Notes under the pieces: generated by a model
The model's database searches: none
Told to the model about the DNA's origin: nothing
What the model saw: the letters and a program-made list of their open reading frames with translations, nothing else
In this document: piece by piece, positions 1-12,500 of the stretch
How the letters are laid out: every line of letters begins with the position of its first letter
How positions within the stretch are numbered: the first letter of the stretch is position 1
Program-made: the position numbers and the translations under genes
Assembly (NCBI GenBank): GCA_905250025.1
Contig: CAJNOJ010000115.1
Location: 186,001-250,000 of the forward strand
Direction of reading: 5' to 3'
Length of the DNA stretch: 64,000 nucleotides
From: Adineta ricciae
Lineage: Eukaryota; Rotifera; Eurotatoria; Adinetida; Adinetidae

Positions 1-3000
1 TCCCCATTACGTGTTGGCAAACCGCTAACAACCATATAAGCATCACCGATCGTTTCAACCTTGTAAACATCGAATGCTTCGATAATCGAATCGAAGCATG
101 TGTACAGATCGTTTAGTAAAGACACAATCTGATCGAAAAAAGACATTTGATTTTGACAATTTCGTAAATGAGCTCATGTTTTACTTGTAATGGTGTACTT
201 TCTGCTGATATTCTTGTGAAACCAACAATATCGGAAAAATAGATCGTCACACATTCAAAAGATTCAGCTGTAACTTGCTTGCCAGCCATTAATTCTGTCG
301 TTACAGACCTTAAAACAAAACATTGCATGACTGTCTAGATGACTCATGTTTTCAATCGAGAATCTGTAGTGAGAAACAATTTTTCTTAAATTCGAAACGA
401 GTTCAACTGCATAATATTTGGAATTATGTCTCATCATCGTAAATTATGTTCGCTTGACATATTAGTCTGAACGCAATCGTCTAACGAGCTGTTATTTTTT
501 TGTCTCCGATTTGAAATATCAGAACGTGATTAACATGCAATGAGAATCTTTCTATAATGAGCGGGCTAATTCGTTGTTCCTTTTTCTTTTAATACCGAAA
601 TGATTCGACATTAATCCGTTAGATCATATTTCATTAAGCAAGCTTAACAAATCTTAGAAAATTCGATCCATTGCAAGACTTACTGTGGCAATAAACGATA
701 GAGTAATTCTTCGGCTTTTTTCTTTTCTAATAGGTAATCATTGGTACGTTCTTTAACAAGTTCTTCGAGATTATTTGTGTATTGTTCCATGCGCTGTAAG
801 AGATTGTCGACAAGATTTTCATTGTCATATTTTCTAATTCGTACACATGACAGATGTCGATTAATTCACAGCAAATGGAAGATCTTACTTGCTCAATTTT
901 TTTATTGTACTTGAAACGGATGCAAAATCAGGTCGGTCAGCTGGACTTTCTTGCCAGCAACGTTTCATTAAATTGCCTATTTCGAAGAGAGCATTATCAC
1001 TGAGAAACGGCGGCCGGATTTCGTTGCCGGATTTGATGGAATCGAAGATTTCCTTTGGCGAGACATTTGTTTCATTCATGGCGAAAAGACCACGGCGATA
1101 GATAATTTCGTGTAGGATGATGGAGAAACTATATACATCGCCTTTCTGTGTACCTGAGATAGGAGCATGTGGATCGCGAATAACTTCTGGTGCTGACCAG
1201 AGTAATGCTAAAATGGAAAGCGAACATTTCTCTTTCGAATAGATTCGAATTCAAGATCTTTTTACATTTATAGTACTGTTCACTATAGAGAGGATATTTT
1301 TGATGAAGAGGAGTTCGTAGTGATGGAATACCGTAATCGGAGATTTTAACAACAAACTAGAGAATGATCGAGATGGTGAAGTAAATGAGCAAGCGATATG
1401 TACTTACACGACTACCGACAAGACAGTTTGTACTTTTTAAATTTCCATGTGATTGTAGTTCACTATTATGAATATACAAAATTCCCTATGAAAAGGATGA
1501 TAAATGTAAGAATAAATGCATTCTCTTGATGGTTACTTTGACAATATCATGTATAATGGAATATTTAAACATATCATCGAGTTTTATTTGTGAATTTTCA
1601 AGTAAATCCTATTGTGACGATATGTTATTTAAAAGTAACGGAAGAGAATTCGAATAAATAACCTGTAAACTTCCTTTGGAGCAATATTCATTAGCTAGAA
1701 GCGGTGGATCTAGGCAGGCACCAATAAATCGGAGGAGATATTCACTTTGCATATCTTTGATCTAAAGATTCTCATACAGAAGAGCAATGAAGACTTCGCT
1801 GTATTTTTACCGCTTTCACTTGCATCAACAAAGATCGATTGACATCGATTCTTGTCTTATGTGGAATTAATTTTAACGTCACCATTGAACCCTAGAAACA
1901 CATCAGACATGATTTTCCTCAATCAAGATCGTATTCTCTTTCCAAAAAATGAGAATTGAATAGCCTGAGAACTAATAGTTATTCAAATTGGTTTAATTAT
2001 CGTAATCAATATGAAATTATACGATATCATGCCTTCAGAGAGCACTCGGAAACGATGTACTACATTTATCTATCATTTACTGTTGAGATTACTTACTTTA
2101 TATCGCGCTGTTTTCACCGGTCCGCCGTTTTCTAACTGATTTTCCTCTTCCATTAGAGCAATATGATGCATTGACGCACGCTAAAACATAAATATGTCAA
2201 TTAAGTAGTTTTCTTCTCAACTACTGTTCTTCAGACTTTGTGTCGATCTCGTTTGATTTGTTTGTATTTAAAACCTAAATCTACGGTTGTGAATATATCA
2301 TCAGGTTCAATAATCCAATTCATTGCTTTCAGTTGAGCTTCGAAACTAACACGTTTGAAATACCAATAACCAACGATGATTAGAAACAGTACAGCTGCTG
2401 GTACACTTGCACCAAAGTAAATCCATGGTAAGGCTGGATCTGAAGCAAAAAGTGAAATGATAGATGTTTCCCAATTGAATCTATACTCTCATGAACATAC
2501 TTTTATACACTCTACATTTACTTCCATCGAAGCCACAAAACTAAAATCGATCTTCGAAAAACCAACATTTGAAAGTTTAATCATCTTACGGGAACATCGA
2601 TAGGCGTTGTTTTATTTTGATCAATCCAATAGATATCTTTCGAAAGGATGAATGACGAATTCACACCAAAATAAGTTCCTACTTCCTATGTACATCAAAA
2701 CGAGTCTCTTCACCTAAGAATCCATTCAACCAAGTTACCTCAAAGAGGCCATTTTTTGGATTGAGATCAAACAATGAATAATCACTAACACGGTCACCGG
2801 TTTCACTAATTTGTACAATACCATTCGAGCCTTCGAAACTAACATTCCACATTCGTTGGACAACTGCGAATCCATCGCTCGTATTTTCTTTTGCTTGAAT
2901 TGTTCGATTCAATCCGTACACATAAAGTAGCACAGCATCGTAAAACGTTGCGACATATGGATTGACCTTTGCACGGTGAAAACAAAGAATAAACACAAAG

Positions 3001-4312
3001 AATCACTTGAAACTTACAAATTTTTCTTTTGGCACACTTTCGTTATTGGTTTTGGCTTGTAGCGCGTTGACTTGATCAGAAAAATCCTGATATCGATCAG
3101 TGTCAGGCTGTTTGACGGCAAGTATAAGCACTGTTTCAAATGCACGACGTGCTTTGTTATTCTCTGCTTCGCTGGAATCATTTTTAAACCACGATATTAA
3201 TTTCATGTCTTTCCTATCCAAGCAAAGTCTTCATTGCATACATTTTCGAGAAATTCCGATGCGAACGAACCTCATCAATCGAAAAATATCGAGGTAAACA
3301 AAAACATATTCTCCATTGATCATGTTTAAGTCATAAGCCATAAGTAGGAAATCTCGAAATAGATTTGAGTCCATACAGATGAATAATACTAGTGCACGAT
3401 AATTCCAAAGAATAAAAACGATGTGTTCATTGAACTAAACTTACTTCTTGCTTCGGTCTTTGCTTCATGCAATGTTTTGTGAAGTTTTTCCTTCGTTTCA
3501 TTTTTTCGGTCGACATCAAATATCGAATGAGAACATCTAATAAATAATTGAAAAACCAATTGATCAAGGCAAGATTTCTTGTACTAACGTATCTTTGGAT
3601 TCGCCTTTACTATTTGGATTACGTAAGGTTCGACATAAAGCACCCATTAACATATAGCATTCGCTCTAGTTTGGTGCAGACAGAAGCAAATTGAATAGAA
3701 TCGAAGTTAAGTTCTTACTTGTGCTTCGACGACATTTCTTTCAGCAATGATTCTCACACTAGTCCAATTAAAATGTGGTAGAATGACGCGAGAAATGAAA
3801 TGAACAATTGTCTTCGATGAATGAAGCATTCGCGTCAATAATTGATATTCACGTTTATTGTCAAAATGATAATTAAAACCTCCTCCTGGCGATATAACAG
3901 GTATTCGCCAGTGTGGAGAGTATCTAATTGAGATAATTTTTGCAAAAATAGAATCAGAAAAGAAGATCAAATAGATACATTACCTTGAAACGGCCGCCAA
4001 GCCGGGACCGTCAACAGGTCCCAGAAAAACAGCGGCTTGTTTTTTTGCATAAAAGTCAATCGCTAACAGAGGTCCGACGATATACGATGAATTTGTATCA
4101 CCATAATGGACACTCAGAGATTTGCCATTGATTAATAATTGACGTTTATCAACCTCTTTGACTGCTAAATCGATTGCCGGTTTGACTTTTTGCATAGCGA
4201 ATGGCAATTGTGGATCGGTGGGTAGAAGAACAGCGATTTGAACAGTGACATTGCAAAAGGCAATGTTTAGATTTTTAAACAGAAATAAGAAAAATATTAT
4301 TGAGAAGTGCAT
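1..4312 (-). CDS. Receptor-type (membrane) guanylate cyclase, natriuretic-peptide-receptor-like; 3' part missing
   Basis: This gene encodes a single-pass receptor that would make cGMP from GTP when a ligand binds outside the cell. It reads from a signal peptide at the right end (start ATG at 4312, hydrophobic [15 protein letters not shown]) into an ANF-receptor/periplasmic-binding-like ectodomain spread over exons at about 3980-4312, 3707-3966, 3003-3221 and 2679-2968. A transmembrane helix follows at about 2340-2440. A kinase-homology domain lies at about 880-1800, with GDVYSF and the late [12 protein letters not shown] motif. A coiled dimerisation helix (about 700-830) precedes the catalytic cyclase domain, whose [11 protein letters not shown] signature is at about 200-245 and whose [10 protein letters not shown] motif is at about 20-70. 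The window edge cuts the catalytic domain, so the C-terminus is absent. Introns are short with GT/AG ends. The ligand cannot be told from sequence. Confidence 0.9.
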
Positions 4313-5642
4313 GATTGATCACGTTGAAATGCCAGTATTACTCGTTTCTTGAATGACGAAAGTACACAAAGTTAACATATTGTTTCGTGTGACATCTTAG
4401 CCAACAGTACTATACGTCGACAACCGGAAAGTTCAACATTTCCGCTCTCGGGCTTTTTAATTTCTGTGTTTTTCTCTTTGCTCATCTCTCCTTCGCCTCT
4501 ATATGTGTGTCTCCCTCTCTCTCTCTCTCATCAAAAGAGGACGACAACTCAGTGATGAGATAGTTCTTCCCTTTTCTTGCTCTCATGTAAAAAAAAAGAG
4601 AAAAAAACAGAAGGAAATAATAGATTTAGTAATCATCTGTCATATAAAAAAAGGAAAAAGGTCTGAATGAAAGCTCTACCACTTCATCATACGTTCTTAT
4701 ATTGTAGAGACCAGTAGGCTAACTAGAAAATCTTCTCATCGAAGATTTACTCGAGCTTAAATACTGTTATTATTAACAAACATGTATATACGTATATATA
4801 TATAAGATGAAAGGGCGCATTTTTCTTGGTTAAATGCGCATTACCTACTCATCAAACAAATACAAAGTGCAACTCTTCAAGTATAATTAGGGCTTTTTCT
4901 CTCTGTCGACCAACATGGTGACAAATGTGAATATCATTGAACAATATCTTACATAATCTGCTCTTGTGATTATCGCCCGGAAGCGATACATAGAACCCAT
5001 AAAGAACTATATGAATGAATTCGTCGAAAAAGAAAACATGAATAATTTCTTTTTTGTTATCTGATCTTCTTTGCCTTCAAGATAATAACTAATACTCGTT
5101 AATATATTTCTTATTTTTTTCGATTTAATGATTTCATACATGACACAATTGTTCTAAGACTATTCTTTCCTCTTCGACGCACACAAAACTATTCATCTGG
5201 GATCACTTTTATTATCGAGAAAAACACTTTGCATACAGTGATGTGTCACATTTGCCAAAAGCAATATTTTATATTATGAATGGTAGGCGTAGTTCTAAGT
5301 ATGCTGTAAAGACAAGAACTATTCCTTTTCATATTCTCTTTATCATGTCGTGTCTAAGCTTGTGAATAGTCCGTATTTCATAAATCAAGATTTTTCTTCT
5401 TGTCTTCTTTCTCTTACTTTCTTCTTTATATAGCAAACGAATGCATGAAATCAAAAAAAAGTTCACTTCGCTTGTTATTGCCTCGAAACATAATCGGCGT
5501 AAAAACAACTACGCGAAGAAAAACAGAAAAGTTAGCTGATTGATTGGCTTGATTTGTGTTAGATAAGAAAACAAAGTCAGTTGCTTTTTTCTTCCATCAA
5601 AAGAAAGTCGATTACAGTTGTTTACTCGCACACAAAAGAAAA
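4313..5642. other. Intergenic region, no gene seen
   Basis: This stretch separates the divergent guanylate cyclase and the small + strand gene. It is AT-rich and contains a short CT microsatellite at about 4509-4529 and a TA-rich run near 4783-4805. I see no supported coding sequence or RNA gene. It probably holds the two promoters, but I could not place them. Confidence 0.5.
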
Positions 5643-6188
5643 ATGTCTGAAACCGATTTGAAAAGTGAAGTTTTATTGAAAGATATTCAACCAGAAGGCA
5701 TACTTTCCAAGCTTCCATTCAATGCCAATCAGTGCCCATTGTTCATATCATCGAACGGAAATGCCACAGCATTGTATCGTTACACGAATTCTGGACCGTT
5801 CATTGAATTATTCGATCCATCAAGTGATAATCTGATCCCCGCACTGAAATTCTCAATAATTCAAGGAAGATTCTGTATAATCAATTTTGGCTTAATTAAA
5901 GATCCTGATCAGATTCGTCAAATGCTAGAGACATTCCAAAAGCGTTGCGCGTTAATTCATCGTGATTTGTATAATCATATTATCCACAATTCTCTTATGA
6001 AGCAATCATTCGACACTTTGATGTCGTTAATTCCATTTGATCCAATTCATGAAATGGTACCTGAAATCTATCGAAATAGCAAAGCAGTCTTTCGTTTTCT
6101 TTTCTTCGCACAAATCGAAGATCAATCTCTTCAATGGGACAAGTATGAGTTTGCTTCGAAATTTCGTTGTGTCCGTGTTAAAACATGA
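5643..6188 (+). CDS. Hypothetical single-exon protein, about 181 residues
   Basis: An uninterrupted frame starts at the ATG at 5643 (MSETDLKSEVLLKD) and ends at TGA 6186-6188. An in-frame ATG at 5556 would add 29 residues rich in Lys, Phe and His; the 5643 start follows an A-rich context (aagaaaaATG) and gives a more protein-like N-terminus. The product is soluble, with no signal peptide or membrane segment. Residues around 40-115 (LFISSNGNATALYRYTN to FQKRC) look like a compact beta-rich fold followed by a helix, vaguely like a WH1/DCP1-type domain, but I do not claim that assignment. No intron is visible, unlike most neighbours. I do not recognise the family. Confidence 0.55.
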   Translation: MSETDLKSEVLLKDIQPEGILSKLPFNANQCPLFISSNGNATALYRYTNSGPFIELFDPSSDNLIPALKFSIIQGRFCIINFGLIKDPDQIRQMLETFQKRCALIHRDLYNHIIHNSLMKQSFDTLMSLIPFDPIHEMVPEIYRNSKAVFRFLFFAQIEDQSLQWDKYEFASKFRCVRVKT

Positions 6189-6543
6189 AAACTTAGTTTT
6201 TTCATTCATTTCTGTTCAAATACCAAAAACATTGTTATCATAACACTTTCTGACATTCTAAAAAAAAAACGAAAACAAGCGCGCGCACAAAAACGAAACA
6301 GAAGAGGAGAAAACCGAACGAAGACAAAGTCGAACGTCAATCACAATGAAGAAATGAAATTCAATAGACGAGAACACACGTCACTGTTCAGAAAACGAAA
6401 CAAATTGCTTGAGCTGTGGATGTATATGAACAACTACGATGCGTGAACAAGCCAGCAGTGCGTATATATAGTATATTTATAAATATTTTTATATGATATT
6501 TTAATCACAACTGAGAAAAAGAAATGAAAACATTGAATACACA
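6189..6543. other. Convergent intergenic region
   Basis: This is the 3' space between the small + strand gene and the end of the - strand TOGARAM1-like gene. It is A-rich on the + strand (for example 6259-6330) and TA-rich at about 6455-6505. It probably holds both 3' UTRs; nothing else is seen. Confidence 0.5.
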
Positions 6544-9500
6544 TCACACAGCATCAATATTTGTACAAAGTTCTCTCAAGACTTGTAGATTTTTCGGGGT
6601 CACCATTGAACTTGAACTCGCTTTATCGAGGAGAACACAGCCAAGCTCCGCATAGAGTGCAGCTGTCAGTGTATGAATTGAAGAGTTCAAACTATTCGAA
6701 CCACCAGCTGATGAAGTGATGGCAGTCGAATTTTGACCACGCAACAGGGCTAATAGTTTCCAATAAGTAGGTAGTAGATGAATTTCGACTTGTTTCGGTT
6801 TCCGTTGACAAACACGTGGGACGAGAGCTGAAAAAAATCATTTAGACGATCCTGAACTTTCATCTTATGAACACGAAAAGACTTACAAGCCAATTTTAAC
6901 ACAATTTCTGGTCGAACACGAAGATTGCTGTTTTGACTAAGGGTACAAATTGGTTGCAACAAATAACCACTATCTGCATAACAGAAAAGAAATGTTTTTT
7001 TTTTCAAAAGAGATAACCAGATCCGCGTCGTTCTTTTACCGATGTATTCGATGGCTGCATCGATGACGTCTGAAGCTAACTGTGAAATTTCTCGATTTTT
7101 TGAAGCGATACTTTGTGCAATGATTGGGAGTGTTGAATTGATTACAGTTGATAATGAATCAGCTAGGATTGGAACAAGTTGGTGCATAGTATTCAATGCT
7201 TTGAGAACGACTTTTGAATTCATGTCAGATAAACATTCATTGAAACCATCGAAGATTTGGACGAGGGATTGTATGGCGATTTCCGTCTCCAGTTCGCATA
7301 ATTTTTGGAATTCTTCAATACCGTGCAGCCGTTCGCGAAAATCTGAACTATGCATTTGCTTAGCCAATTTACGGACTTGTTCAGTCTGATCTGCACTGTT
7401 CACTTTACGAATGGCAGAGAATTGATGGTTTATATTTCTAAATAACAACGACTCTTCACACAAAAGGCAACCAAGGCAGTCTTTATTTTTACCCAGTTGT
7501 ATTTATTTTATCCGAAGATACAGCTCGTCGTCCATTATTTCTCGCAGATTCGCTTGGAGTTTCACCGACACCTCCCTAGATTTTCAACAAACACAATCAC
7601 TCTTTGCAAACCATCTCTTCAATTTCGCTTTACTTTGGTTCGAATACTATCCAAAATTTCACACATATTTGAGTAAACGCTTGGGCTGAGATAATGTTTC
7701 ATCAGTGAATCCAATTCATCCGATGACATTAACATATGATAAATTTTCTTGCCATACCATCTTAATTAAATTATCATATTCTCTTACAGAAAATATATCT
7801 TATTTACATACCTAATTTCGGGTGGTCCGTCCGATGCAAACGTGGCAGCTACTTGTAGTACACGTTCAGTTATATCACGAATACCGCTCAAAATTTTACT
7901 TGCACCCAGTTTTTCACAGACAACATAGATGTATTTCGCTGATGTTTTCCTTATAGCTGGACTACGATGACTACAGAAGAAAGAAAACACATATGTAATT
8001 GGATCGGATTCTATTTGAATGCGTGTTACCTTGCTCCACCGGCAATCAATGCTTGTAAAGCTTTCTGAAGAGTAACATTCTCAACCATCGTTTGGAGACA
8101 TTTTTCTGCATCATTTCTAAATGTAAAGATCTTTGAATAATAAGTTTTAGTACGAAATCGATGATACAAACCGAAAAAACTCATTACTCTCCGCACTTTT
8201 CTGCATGATCGCTTTGACTGTAATGTCCAATTCGATATCCATGTTTCGTTTCAAATGTTTGAACATATCGCAAAACGTTGATAAGGCAAAACGAGCAACT
8301 TGTGAGCGGAGATTTTTCACTTCTTGATTGAGTATCAGGACAACTTGATGCAAATTTTGAATGATTAAATCAGGATATTGAGCAATGAGGCGTTGGAGTA
8401 GACCAAGACCAGAACATTTGCGTTCCCAGTCGTCATTTTTCACTGATTCCATTGCTTCTCGGAAAACACCTTCGGGATTTCTCAATTGATCAGTAATTCG
8501 ATCTTCAGATAATGGTCGATTGAATGGTATACGTTGGTCAGTTGAGGATAATTCACGTCGATTGTTAAATGTTTGAGATCGAGCCATTCTAGGTACGAAA
8601 TAGTAAGACAATTGGCAACAGATCATCTTTGGTTCACTTACGGGTTTTTGTTTGGACGGTAACGCTGCTGTGTTGGAACGTTCGGTAATATTGATGCAAT
8701 ATTTGAGTCAATAGGTCGTCGTGGTGTTGGTGGAAGTTCATTACCAACAGATGAAAGATCTGGTTGAGATGAATATCGACTTGTGGAAGCCGATGAGGTT
8801 GGAAGGTCATTATCATAGACATTGTCTCCGCTGTTATTCTGATGACGAAGGTGCACCTGTCGACGGCCTTGCTCTCGATCTTGCCGGCGACGTTCCTTTT
8901 GCTCGATTTTTTCCTGAGTTTTCTGTTGAACACGCAAACGAAATGATGCTGAGAGAGTTTGTCCGACATTCACAAACTGAAACAAGGAAATTTATGGAAA
9001 TAGTCAACTTATCATCTGAAAAAGAAGTCTGTCGCGTTTTACTTGTTCATTTTCTTTCGAATCACTATCATATTCATCTGAAACCATTTCAAAATCTTCG
9101 TTTTCCTTATTTAATTGGTCCATCATTGCATTAACACTCGATATTCTTGTTACATCCGTATCTATTCGCGTCCGTAGCGGAATTTGCACAGCTAAGAATA
9201 GAAAAATGAATGTCGTTTTCTCTTTCAACCACCACCTCATCAATTTACCTTTACCAACAACTCCTATATCTTGACCATCGTCAACACTAGAGGTATCTTC
9301 TACATTTACATTCGAATGCGTTGTATTGTTTAGAGGAGTGTTTAGAACAGAACCTAGAAATGAGAAATATAAACACTGATCCGCTTGTTGGTGCAACTGT
9401 TTTGACAACGTTTTGCGATGATGAGAAGGAAAAAGCAAAGATTCTTCACTTGAATACTACTTCAAGAGAAGTATTGGTTAATATTTTGAGTGCAAAATGA

Positions 9501-12500
9501 GAAAATATTAGAATTTAACGGTCTGATAGATTCCAAAAGAATAGCGAATAAAAGACAATACGATTTTACTTCCTTTCAACTTCTCAGAAATAAAAATATC
9601 AATTTCTAGGTGATACGAAATGCGATTAACTCGTGAAGAAGGAATTTGCTCTAAACGCATGTGGAAATAAATCGAGATTTTACTAATTAACTCGTCGATG
9701 ATTAAAATCTTAGAATATCTCTTCATCGTGTAAGGTAAGAATGCAAACAGGTATGAGCTTTATGAGTGGTTTTAGATTTCACGAATATCTCAAATGAACT
9801 TCGGTAGTAAGAGAAGGTAAAGAGTAGACTTGCGTGTCACTCTTCAGCTAAGTTAAGCTGATGCTTGAAGTTGATTGAAGTAAGTCATATCGTAAAAATA
9901 GATAAGATAGCGATAATTATTTGTTGAGAATTGATCATTGAACTGTAAAATAAGGACGCGAAATGTAGATCTGATTACCTTTAATAAGTTTAGCGCGAGG
10001 TTTATTAATAGCTGGCTGTCTTTCGTCGATGAAATCATTGAATGGTTGTTTGACTGGACTCTTTTCATCCATGTAACCAATTCCAATTACTTCAACATTC
10101 GGATTCGATGGACGATGAGTATTTCCACCATTCGGTGGATGTTCCTGTGCTTGTCGAGCTGATGAAGGATCCGTTGGCGGGAGTTGTGATTTGTCGAGTT
10201 TAGATTTCAAAGCGGAACGAGCAAGACGTGGTCTCGTGGAAAACAATTGATCGTTATTAATCGATTGTATTGATCTGCAAAAGAAAAACATGGACGAAAT
10301 TTTAAGAACAAAGGAATGTTCCTGACTACCTTGAACTTCGATTCGTGTCGCTTTCGATTTCGCCACCTGGTTGAGAGTATACCCCGCTTTCGTTGCTGTT
10401 TTCCGGTGTTAGAGTTCGTGCTGACACTGTTTCGAATTCACTACCAGTGCTGAATAATCTTTCGGCTTTGCGTCTAGTTGAACTGCTATGCACGGATCGC
10501 ACAGGCTTTTTCGATTGTTGAGAATCGTTCTAAATAGCCAGTTCATTCTTTATTTTCCGAAAAAACACCAACGACGATCTCCTTACCTCGACTCCACCGC
10601 CTTCCAGAGTATTTATTGATAGAGAACGTGATCCTATTGCACTTTCAACACCTTCGTCATGATCAAGTTCAGCGTCGAAGTGGCGTTTGGCTTGAATCGG
10701 CTGTTCGTTTTGTTGGTGAACTTGTGACGTGATCAAAAGACTATGCGCAACCGGAAATCGACTCAGTGACGGGCGACGAGGTGCAGATGAGCGAAACTGA
10801 AGGGTGTTGTTATGATTATTTTCTAAAGCACATATATACACATTGCATGAAAAGCAAAAACATTAAAATTCTTCTCTTTTCAAGTAGTTAGTTTATGCAT
10901 CAAAGGAAAAGGTTTTCTTCCATTGAATATAAATGAGAAAAAGAAGAAGCAGAAGAAAAAAGTTCGACATTCTCTTATCCTAACTCATTAGACTCAATTG
11001 AAATATCACGCGCGCTCATTTTATACAGATCATCTCCTTAGAAATATACACTTCGCTATCCCGAGAAATTGACACTGATGCTGTTTTGTGGAAGATTAAT
11101 AAAAAAAAGTGTCGTACTTGCAGAGAAGCAAAAAGCACCTAATTATACTCATCAAGCTCATTTGTTTTCCAATCTTTTAGTCAAGAACAACAATTTCGCT
11201 GTTGGTCGAACGAACACAACACAACGAGAAACCTCTCGACAAGAAACATAAAACAAACCTTGTTGTCGATTGATTATAATCGATTCTTTTCGATGGTTAT
11301 TATTACTTGATATTCCCTTTGTCCATTCATCAGTATGATGAAATTTTCCTGCTAATATCAATGGACGATAATTTTTATTTCCAGTAATGGTAAAATCAAA
11401 CGGTGGTGTAATTCTTGCTAGAAAAAAATGTAGGCAATAGAACCGAAAAAGAAACGTCCTTCGTTTTCAATCAAACGAAGAAATAAATGAGCATTATGAT
11501 TCAATACTCTTACATAGGAAATCATGTTTGTGCACGTACGCCAAGCGGTTCGCTTGTCAGCGGCATATACAAACAGAAAGAAAATCTCTTGAAGCCGTCA
11601 ATCTCATTTGTCACCTTTTTAGGGACTAAGGAAATCCGTGATATTTTGCATCTTCTCTGTTTGAAAGAACAAGTTAGAGGACAAGTCGAAGAAGGTCATG
11701 GGTATCGTTAGTTATATGATAATAGGATGTAAACAAAAAAAGAGCAAAAAAGAAACTCTTGTTTGACTATCGAGATTTTGTTGACAAAATCATGTGTTTG
11801 TCCAAATATACCGATCAGTAGACGTCTGATTTCTAATCAAGGGAGAAAAAATGAATCAAGTTGAAAGAGAAACTCGATTAAAAATCTGAGAAAAAGGATT
11901 CGATGAAACAAAATTGAAGACTTACGATTTTTAGGCGGTTCATAATGATGGTTTGGAGACGTAAATCGATGCAAATCATGCTCGATTTCAGATGCTTTCA
12001 GCGGAGGTATTTCACGGTTACGCATAGCCTAAGAAGAAAAAAACAACAAAATGAAGTTCAAAAGAAAGAATATAATTTCAAGCTCATCGATGAACAAACT
12101 TTAACCTCTGATCCTTCAAGTTGATGTATTAATTGAGATATCTTTGTAAAGGAACAACTAAGTAGGAAAGCGTGACATCTCAAAGTTGTCTTTCTTTCTA
12201 ATCATCTGTAATAACGGATGTAATGAATTTTCTTTCTTATAATCAGAGATAGTTCTGAGAAAAGAGTGAATACAGAAACCTACTATTGGTTTATTCGAAA
12301 TCATGAAAGGTAATCGACTTTTGGAGAAATCTTTCTACGAAGAAAAAGTCTTTTTTTTGTAGGTGTTAAACAGCAAAAGAGTTTCTCGGGAAAGATTTAA
12401 TTAAAACCAAACTTTTTCTTGCATAAAATGAAGAGTCGAAGAAAACTTGTCATCTTCATATTTTTGTATTAGTTGTTATAACGACAAATTTATTTACACA